DNA from: Prolixibacteraceae bacterium
Lineage (GTDB): Bacteria; Bacteroidota; Bacteroidia; Bacteroidales; Prolixibacteraceae
Direction: 5' to 3'
Assembly (NCBI GenBank): GCA_019459525.1
Contig: JAIBEY010000008.1
Location: forward strand, 25,526-89,525
DNA length: 64,000 nucleotides
The notes under the pieces were generated by a model, which was not told the DNA's origin, did no database searches, and worked only from the letters and a program-made list of their open reading frames with translations. Below, piece by piece: positions 57,477 through 64,000 of this stretch. Both the position numbers and the translations under genes were made by a program. The stretch's first letter is position 1. Every line of letters starts with the position of its first letter.

Positions 57477-58871
57477 TCACTTTCCCGGGATGGCGCTGAA
57501 TCCAGATGCTAAATCACGAATGATGGTATCCGGATCTTCAGTGCCTACAGATAGCCTCATGAGGTATCGCTTTAATCCCATTTCAGCCAGTGTTACGTTA
57601 TTGTCATGGTAGTGCGTAATCAGAGAATAGGGCATTAACATTGTTTCTTCAAATCCCATGCTTGGCCCCTTAATTAGTATGGTACAATTATCATAGAATA
57701 CTTCAGCGGTCTCATAGCTGTCGTTTATAAGCTCGAAACTTACTACATGTCCGGTCCCATGTTTTAATCCGGTGGGGTAATACACCTTTGCGACACTGGA
57801 ATTAGAAATGAGATATTCTACAATTTTTTCTGCATTTTCAGCCATCTTCTTTATTCTTTCAGGGAAACTTCGAAGATTTTCTGAAAGTACAATTCTTTCA
57901 TCATCATCCATTTCTAATGGAAAGTGCAGAATCTTTTTTGCAAGTTCAGGATTTTGAGGATTGACAAATAAAACTCCACCAATATGGTTGTTTTTACCAC
58001 TTAATGACTTTGAAGTGCTATGAATAATTATATCAACATCAAAATCAAAAGGCGAAAAATGAAATGGTGATGCAATTGTGCTGTCAACAATAACAACCGC
58101 TCCTTTTGCATGAGCCTGTTGTACAATACTTGCCAAATTTTCTATCTTAAGTAAAGGATTCGTCGGGATTTCAAGAAATACGATACTTGCTGAATCCGGA
58201 ACGTGAATCTGGCTTCCACTTTCAATGAAGATAGTCGGGTTGTAAGGAAACCTTATTGGTAGATTTTTAAACAATTTCAGGGTATCAACATAGGCGTTCC
58301 CAATTACTACAGCACCAGTTTCCTTTTTTAGAAAGCCACTTACAGCGCTATAAATTGCAGCCATGCCACTGGTGAAAAGAAAGGTTAGTTCCGGGCTGGA
58401 ACCAGCTTCTAATTTACTTAGCAAATACGGAAGTTCATCGCTTTTTTTACCGGAAGCACTATTTTCGAGTATTCGTTGAGCTTTTCTGGAATTAAGAATA
58501 ACTCCTGCATTCGTTACACTATCGCGTGCTGATTTAGCGTATTCTTTACTTACATAAATCAGCCCATATCTCTCTTTCCCGTTATTACCTATTTTTATTT
58601 CAGAATGTTCGCGGGTATGGGCATCAAAGTAGTTCGAATGGACAAAACTGGCAGCCTCCAGAGTTTGAATGGCAATAACTTCATAGCCTTCCTTCCGGTG
58701 TTTTTCCTGAACTGCAACGACAAAAGGGTGAGGGATAAACCTGGGGTAGCCCTGTTCAGGAATTCTTCTTTGCTCCTCGTAATCGACAATGTCGCGCAGA
58801 CGTGGAAAAATGCAGGTCAGCCCATGTGTTCCGCCAACCATCTCCGCTTTGTATATTTCTTTATTTTTCAT
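57477..58871 (-). CDS. PLP-dependent trans-sulfuration (Cys/Met metabolism) family enzyme
   Basis: TSGMAAIYSAVSGFLKKETGAVVIGNAYVDTLKLF, VVIVDSTIASPFHFSPFDFDVDIIIHSTSKSLSGKNNHIGGVLF. Confidence 0.88.
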   Translation of the reverse strand: MKNKEIYKAEMVGGTHGLTCIFPRLRDIVDYEEQRRIPEQGYPRFIPHPFVVAVQEKHRKEGYEVIAIQTLEAASFVHSNYFDAHTREHSEIKIGNNGKERYGLIYVSKEYAKSARDSVTNAGVILNSRKAQRILENSASGKKSDELPYLLSKLEAGSSPELTFLFTSGMAAIYSAVSGFLKKETGAVVIGNAYVDTLKLFKNLPIRFPYNPTIFIESGSQIHVPDSASIVFLEIPTNPLLKIENLASIVQQAHAKGAVVIVDSTIASPFHFSPFDFDVDIIIHSTSKSLSGKNNHIGGVLFVNPQNPELAKKILHFPLEMDDDERIVLSENLRSFPERIKKMAENAEKIVEYLISNSSVAKVYYPTGLKHGTGHVVSFELINDSYETAEVFYDNCTILIKGPSMGFEETMLMPYSLITHYHDNNVTLAEMGLKRYLMRLSVGTEDPDTIIRDLASGFSAIPGK

Positions 58872-58875
58872 GGTA

Positions 58876-59577
58876 TTATGAATTTTCGCGACAATACTTT
58901 GCAATTGATTCGACATGGATTTTTGTTGTGTTTAAAACAGGGATCCCGGCATAAGTTTCATCGGTCAGGATTAAAGGGAACTCTGTGCAACCCAGAATCA
59001 GCGAGTCGATATGTTGTTCCCTGACCATCTTTTCTATGATCCCGACCAGGATTTCGCGTGTTTCGTCTTTAAAAATGCCTAATTCGATCTCACTGAATAG
59101 TTTGTAATTGATTACTTCTTTGTCACGCATATCGGGCATGATCACATCAATACCTTGCTTTTTAAATACATCAGGAAAAAAAGATGCTTCCATGGTAAAT
59201 TCCGTCCCAAACAATCCGGCACGCTTTAGCCCTCTTGTTTTAGCTTCGTCACAGGTAGCTTCAACAATGCTGATCAACGGGATTCCGGACCTTTTTTTTA
59301 ATTGGTCAAATAACTGGTGTGGCGTATTTGCACTGAGGACAGCAAAATCAGCACCGGCTTGTTTCAACCCTTCTATTTTTTCAGAAATATATACTGTGGC
59401 CTGTTCATACTTCTTTTCTCTCATCAGCCCGATGAAATGTGCCATATTCACACTATAAATGATAATTTCAGGATAATTTAAATCTCCATTCCCGATTTTA
59501 AAGGCATTGATGATTTCTTTGTAATAATCAACGGTTGCCTCGGGTCCTAATCCTCCAATAATTCCGATTCGTTTCAT
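58876..59577 (-). CDS. Aspartate/glutamate racemase family protein
   Basis: IGIIGGLGPEATVDYYKEI, DFAVLSANTPHQLFDQL, LILGCTEFPLIL. Confidence 0.94.
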   Translation of the reverse strand: MKRIGIIGGLGPEATVDYYKEIINAFKIGNGDLNYPEIIIYSVNMAHFIGLMREKKYEQATVYISEKIEGLKQAGADFAVLSANTPHQLFDQLKKRSGIPLISIVEATCDEAKTRGLKRAGLFGTEFTMEASFFPDVFKKQGIDVIMPDMRDKEVINYKLFSEIELGIFKDETREILVGIIEKMVREQHIDSLILGCTEFPLILTDETYAGIPVLNTTKIHVESIAKYCRENS

Positions 59578-59590
59578 CTGTCAATCTTAT

Positions 59591-60025
59591 TTATAATCTG
59601 TTTAGTGTAGCCTCGCGTTTGTTAATTTTATTTGCAAGCGACTGTATAGTCTTTTCATTAACCATTTTAAAGAATGAATCTCTTACATGGGCATAATCAT
59701 CATGTAATGGACAAGGATTATTGGCATCGCAGCGTTTTAACCCGAAACCACATTTTGAAAAATACTCTTTACCTTCTATTGCTTCTATCACTTTAAATAA
59801 TGTTATCGGGTTTGTCGGCTCGTTAAAGAAAAAGCCACCCCCCCGACCTTTCATGGACGACACTAATTCGGCACGTGCTAAGTTTTGCAGAACTTTTCCT
59901 GTAAATTGTTCCGGTGAATCGATCATCTTAGCAATTTCCTTAAACCCAGGCCTTTCCCTTTCCATATTTTGAATATAGATATAGACCAAAGCCCTTATTG
60001 CATATTCAGTTGTTTTTCCAAGCAT
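59591..60025 (-). CDS. Rrf2 family transcriptional regulator (NsrR-like Cys motif)
   Basis: KTTEYAIRALVYIY..., MKGRGGGFFFNEP, YFSKCGFGLKRCDANNPCPLHDDY. Confidence 0.93.
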   Translation of the reverse strand: MLGKTTEYAIRALVYIYIQNMERERPGFKEIAKMIDSPEQFTGKVLQNLARAELVSSMKGRGGGFFFNEPTNPITLFKVIEAIEGKEYFSKCGFGLKRCDANNPCPLHDDYAHVRDSFFKMVNEKTIQSLANKINKREATLNRL

Positions 60026-60056
60026 AGCGTTTATATTCTCGATTTTAAGATGAAAT

Positions 60057-60353
60057 TTATTCTACAAATTCGATATCCGAATCCTTTGACATTATTACCA
60101 ACGCTTTGAATTTTGCTTTTACAGAAAGAGTATGGTTTTGATGAGCTGGAATGATAAACGTACTTCCTTCCTGAAGCATATGTTTTATTTCGTCAATTTT
60201 GAGTTGTGCAAAGCCTTCCTGAACGATAACTACCGCTTCTTTGGTGCTGTAATGCAATGGCATTTTCATGCCCGCCTGTCCGATTACCTGATAAACTTTG
60301 AATGATTCTCCAGTTTTCAGCGTAACCAATTTGGGTATATTTTGTGTATTCAT
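60057..60353 (-). CDS. Cupin domain protein
   Basis: HYSTKEAVVIVQEGFAQLKIDEIKHMLQEGSTFIIPAHQNHTLSVKAKFKALVIM. Confidence 0.9.
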   Translation of the reverse strand: MNTQNIPKLVTLKTGESFKVYQVIGQAGMKMPLHYSTKEAVVIVQEGFAQLKIDEIKHMLQEGSTFIIPAHQNHTLSVKAKFKALVIMSKDSDIEFVE

Positions 60354-61075
60354 TTTGTAATTTGTTTTTCGAGTTCAATGGCTTTTGGAAATAAAATATT
60401 GTTTTCCAGATGGATATGGCGATGCAAATCATTTTCAAAATCGCGGAGTTGCTTCAGGGTGAGTTCATAGGTTGTGCAGGCATCTTCGGGAGCTGTGTAT
60501 CTCTCGGTCAGTATTGAAATCTGATCAAAACGATCACCTTCCTGCTGGTGTTCAGCCAGCATGGCCGAGATCGGATTGGAAACCGGTCCAAACGGACTGT
60601 TGGGTAGGGATGTCCCATCTTTTGATGATATTTCCAGCCTGCGGATAAACGGGAACAGCATCAGTTCTTCCTTCTGCATGTGCATGATTAAATTACCTGA
60701 TGAATCTGTAAATAATCCGTTTATCTCGAAGAGCTCGGGATGATGTTCTCCATGAACCTGACAGATTTTTTCAAGATTCTTCTTAATTGCGGGGATATTT
60801 TCGCGGACATAGTTGTGATGCCTTTTAATGATGTAGGTGCTGAGTTCTTCCAGACTCAGATCATTGATGTATTGAGAATCAGCATCGATTTGTTCTGCGA
60901 TTGTTTCCAGTTGACCGATCAATTGATCAGTATCCAACCCTGCATTAGCACACGCTTCTGAAATGGTTTTGTCTCCGCCACAACAGAAGTCAATGTTATT
61001 TTTCTGAAAGATAGAAGCAGTCTTAAAATTCATCTTTACTACTTCTCCAACTGATGCATCCGGTGATATTTTCAT
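60350..61075 (-). CDS. ric: Iron-sulfur cluster repair di-iron protein (Ric/ScdA/DnrN family)
   Basis: ASVGEVVKMNFKTASIFQKNNIDFCCGGDKTISEAC, IIKRHHNYVRENIPAI, VHGEHHPELFEI, HMQKEELMLFPFI, DLHRHIHLENNILFPKAIELE. Confidence 0.95.
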   Translation of the reverse strand: MKISPDASVGEVVKMNFKTASIFQKNNIDFCCGGDKTISEACANAGLDTDQLIGQLETIAEQIDADSQYINDLSLEELSTYIIKRHHNYVRENIPAIKKNLEKICQVHGEHHPELFEINGLFTDSSGNLIMHMQKEELMLFPFIRRLEISSKDGTSLPNSPFGPVSNPISAMLAEHQQEGDRFDQISILTERYTAPEDACTTYELTLKQLRDFENDLHRHIHLENNILFPKAIELEKQITK

Positions 61076-61116
61076 GATGACAGTCTTAAAATTCTTTTGT
61101 AAAGATATAAATATTT

Positions 61117-61144
61117 TATAAAAAGACATAGAGGTCTTTTTATA
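61117..61144. promoter_or_regulatory. Operator-like palindrome in the divergent ric/metE promoter region
   Basis: TATAAAAAGAC-ATAGAG-GTCTTTTTATA, perfect 11-bp arms; same core as 39665-39704. Confidence 0.65.
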
Positions 61145-61196
61145 TTTTTAATTAGCTTTGTAATGTGATTTTAGTGTTAATTAATATTTGAAAAAA

Positions 61197-63509
61197 ATGA
61201 TAACACACAATTTAGGCTATCCGCGTATTGGTGATAACAGGGAACTTAAAAAAGCGGTTGAAGGATATTGGTCGGAGAGAATCAGTTATGAACAGCTCAT
61301 AGAGATTAGTTCGGCAATAAAGCAGAAAAACTGGCTGATGCAAAAGGAATTGGGCATTGATTTGATCCCGTCCAACGATTTCTCGCTTTATGACCATGTA
61401 TTGGATTTAGCGTTTGCACTTAGCGCAATTCCTGATCGTTATTCACAACTTCCCCGTAATTCTGATAAATCGAAACTGGATCTTTACTTTGCAATGGCGA
61501 GAGGTTGTCAAGATGGAGTAGCAGATATTACGGCCATGGAAATGACCAAATGGTTCGATACCAACTACCATTACATTGTTCCTGAATTTTACAAAAATCA
61601 AAAGTTCTGGTTGTCGAATTTCAAATTTATTGATGAATTTCAGGAAGCGAAGAAATTGGATATAATTACAAAACCTGTTATTCTGGGACCAGTTTCATTT
61701 TTACTGCTTGGCAAAGAAAAAGAGGAAGGATTCGATCGGATTGATTTATTGGGGAACCTCCTCGAGGCCTATTTCGAAATGATTTCACTGCTGGTGGATA
61801 ATGGTGTGGAATGGATACAATTTGATGAGCCTTTTTTGGCGTTGGATTTAACAACGGAACAAAAGGGTGCCTTCCAGATTGCATATTCACGAATCAGGAA
61901 AAATTTTCCTACCGTCAAACTTTTACTGGCTGTCTATTTTGGAGGATTGTCTGATAATGTGGAGTTGGTTGCCGGCTTGCCAGTGGATGCCATCCATCTT
62001 GATCTGGTGAGAGATCCGGCACAACTTGAGATCATGATCAATCTGGTTTCCGACGAAAAGAAATTATCGCTTGGGTTGGTGGACGGCCGAAACATCTGGA
62101 AAAATAATTACGAAAATTCGTTGAAACTAATCGGCAGGGCCATCGAAAAAATTGGACAAGAAAGGGTGATACTTGCACCTTCATGCTCATTAATACACGT
62201 ACCCTGTGATCTGGAATTGGAGACCAACGAAGAAGTTTTATCGGCTGAAATTAAACAATGGTTTGCTTTTGCGAAGCAAAAAGTGGAAGAGGTCGTGGTT
62301 CTAAAGCAATTGTCGATACACAAAGGAAATATATCATCCATACAACTTTTTAAAGAGAACCAGGAGACCATCCAAAGCAGAAAAATATCGAGTTTGATTC
62401 ATAATGACCTGGTTAAAGAGCGCATTGACTTCATCGAACAATTTGAAGAAATGAAAAGGCCGCCTTTTCCGCTTCGGAAAAAAGTACAGCAAGAGCGACT
62501 GGAACTGCCATCCTTTCCAACTACAACAATTGGTTCATTTCCGCAAACTGCTGATGTTAGAAGTTGGAGGGCAAAGTTGAAAAAGAAAGAAATTTCAAGC
62601 GATGAATACAATAGGCTCATTCAGAATGAAATTGAAAAAGCTATCCGCTGGCAGGAGAAGATCGGACTGGATGTGTTGGTACATGGTGAATTTGAGCGCA
62701 ACGATATGGTTGAATATTTTGGCGAGATGCTCGATGGTTTTGTATTTAGCACAAAAGGCTGGGTGCAGAGTTATGGATCGCGTTGCGTAAAACCTCCTAT
62801 TATTTTTGGCGATGTTCAGCGACCGGTTTCTATGACTGTTGACTGGATCACATATGCACAATCGCTCACTTCGAAGCCCGTTAAAGGAATGTTGACCGGA
62901 CCGGTTACTATTTTGAAATGGTCGTTTGTAAGAGACGACCAACCACTTTCCGTAACTTGCAATCAAATAGCTTTAGCGATCAGGGACGAAGTTCTTGATT
63001 TGGAAAAGGCTAATGTCAACATTATTCAGATTGACGAACCGGCGCTCCGGGAAGGATTGCCACTTCGGAAAAGTGAATGGAAGACTTATCTTGATTGGGC
63101 TGTAAACGCCTTTCGGCTTTCTTATGCCGGAGTAAAGGACGAGACCCAAATCCACACGCACATGTGTTATTCCGAGTTTAATGACATCATTGACAGTATT
63201 ACAGCCCTGGATGCCGATGTGATTACCATTGAATGCTCGAGGTCGCAAATGGAACTTCTGGATGTTTTTGGTGAATATAAATATCCAAATGACATTGGTC
63301 CTGGCGTGTATGATATTCATTCACCGCGTGTTCCTGCCGATACAGAAATGACTGATTTACTTAAAAAGGCGACAGCCGTTATCCCAACTGAAAATATTTG
63401 GGTTAATCCGGATTGTGGGTTAAAAACCCGAAAGTGGGAAGAAACAAAAGAAGCATTGGTTAAAATGGTTTCGGCAGCCAAAAATATTCGGGAAAGCGTT
63501 AATTCATAA
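61197..63509 (+). CDS. metE: Cobalamin-independent methionine synthase
   Basis: NLGYPRIGDNRELKKAVEGYW, TTTIGSFPQTADVRSWR, GMLTGPVTILKWSFVRDDQP, IHTHMCYSEFNDII, VNPDCGLKTRKWEE. Confidence 0.98.
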   Translation: MITHNLGYPRIGDNRELKKAVEGYWSERISYEQLIEISSAIKQKNWLMQKELGIDLIPSNDFSLYDHVLDLAFALSAIPDRYSQLPRNSDKSKLDLYFAMARGCQDGVADITAMEMTKWFDTNYHYIVPEFYKNQKFWLSNFKFIDEFQEAKKLDIITKPVILGPVSFLLLGKEKEEGFDRIDLLGNLLEAYFEMISLLVDNGVEWIQFDEPFLALDLTTEQKGAFQIAYSRIRKNFPTVKLLLAVYFGGLSDNVELVAGLPVDAIHLDLVRDPAQLEIMINLVSDEKKLSLGLVDGRNIWKNNYENSLKLIGRAIEKIGQERVILAPSCSLIHVPCDLELETNEEVLSAEIKQWFAFAKQKVEEVVVLKQLSIHKGNISSIQLFKENQETIQSRKISSLIHNDLVKERIDFIEQFEEMKRPPFPLRKKVQQERLELPSFPTTTIGSFPQTADVRSWRAKLKKKEISSDEYNRLIQNEIEKAIRWQEKIGLDVLVHGEFERNDMVEYFGEMLDGFVFSTKGWVQSYGSRCVKPPIIFGDVQRPVSMTVDWITYAQSLTSKPVKGMLTGPVTILKWSFVRDDQPLSVTCNQIALAIRDEVLDLEKANVNIIQIDEPALREGLPLRKSEWKTYLDWAVNAFRLSYAGVKDETQIHTHMCYSEFNDIIDSITALDADVITIECSRSQMELLDVFGEYKYPNDIGPGVYDIHSPRVPADTEMTDLLKKATAVIPTENIWVNPDCGLKTRKWEETKEALVKMVSAAKNIRESVNS

Positions 63510-63639
63510 AGGCTCTTTGGGTTGTTCTCCGGCGAAACACGGATAACTATTTGTACTTCCGGTTGTTTTATGGAAACACTTCAGAATAAATGCTGAGTGT
63601 CCCTGTGTGGATTAAAAAACAGATAAAAATTAAGCTGTA

Positions 63640-64000
63640 ATGGATGATTTTCTTGCCGCGAGGCTACAAATGACTGTTTCGTTTGTGTTTCACATTGTAT
63701 TTGCCTGTATCGGGATGACGATGCCCTGGTTAATGTTTGTAGCCGAATTAAAATGGATAAAAACAGGACGTAAAGTATATCTGGACCTGTCGAAGGCATG
63801 GGCTCGGGGAGTGGCTATTTTCTTTGCCGTCGGTGCAGTTTCGGGTACTGTTTTGTCGTTCGAACTTGGACTGCTTTGGCCAAAATTTATGGAACATGCC
63901 GGAGCCATTATTGGGATGCCTTTTAGCTGGGAGGGAACGGCTTTCTTTCTCGAAGCAATTGCTTTAGGGGTATTCCTTTATGGTCGGGACCGTGTAAACA
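63640..64000 (+). CDS. cydA: Cytochrome bd ubiquinol oxidase subunit I, N-terminal part (3' truncated by window)
   Basis: MDDFLAARLQMTVSFVFHIVFACIGMTMPWLMFVAE...WARGVAIFFAVGAVSGTVLSFELGLLWPKFMEHAGAIIGMPFSWEGTAFFLEAIALGVFLYGRDRV. Confidence 0.93.
   Translation, partial: MDDFLAARLQMTVSFVFHIVFACIGMTMPWLMFVAELKWIKTGRKVYLDLSKAWARGVAIFFAVGAVSGTVLSFELGLLWPKFMEHAGAIIGMPFSWEGTAFFLEAIALGVFLYGRDRVN

Noticed and set aside
1-64000. CRISPR arrays, cas genes, rRNA or intact tRNA genes
   Set aside because: No regularly spaced direct repeats, Cas-like proteins or complete tRNA/rRNA sequences recognised; only tRNA-3'-end-like stubs at the 58-bp repeats.

Overview
The window looks like a Bacteroidota chromosome (Prolixibacteraceae/Marinilabiliales-like by protein character; inference only). 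It has two parts. (1) About 0.9-35.6 kb holds two polysaccharide utilization loci (PULs). PUL1 has SusC/SusD, GH97, a heparinase II/III-like lyase, a GH88/GH105-type unsaturated uronyl hydrolase, a GH28-like beta-helix protein, a serine hydrolase, GH43 and an alpha/beta hydrolase. PUL2 has SusC/SusD, two discoidin/DUF5000-like surface lipoproteins and GH92. Each PUL has a membrane-spanning regulator that fuses an extracytoplasmic sensor directly to a DNA-binding domain without a kinase. The block lies between transposase remnants and two 58-bp direct repeats that end in tRNA-3'-end-like sequence. (2) About 36.4-64 kb is a nitrate/nitrite respiration and NO-stress region: narGHJI, a TDT-family channel, two Rrf2 regulators, nirK, cytochrome c, nadA, ric, DUF2249 proteins, a NnrS/CcoN-like protein, metE and the start of cydA. 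Several genes here are decaying. Main findings: a perfect 33-nt palindrome inside a CopD-like gene whose central base alone decides stop (TAA) versus Lys (AAA), so inverting the palindrome would switch the gene on or off; a palindromic operator-like element shared by a DUF2249 promoter and the divergent ric/metE promoter; the kinase-less transmembrane PUL regulators; and a four-copy intergenic repeat family. All family calls were made by reading the sequences; no database search was run.
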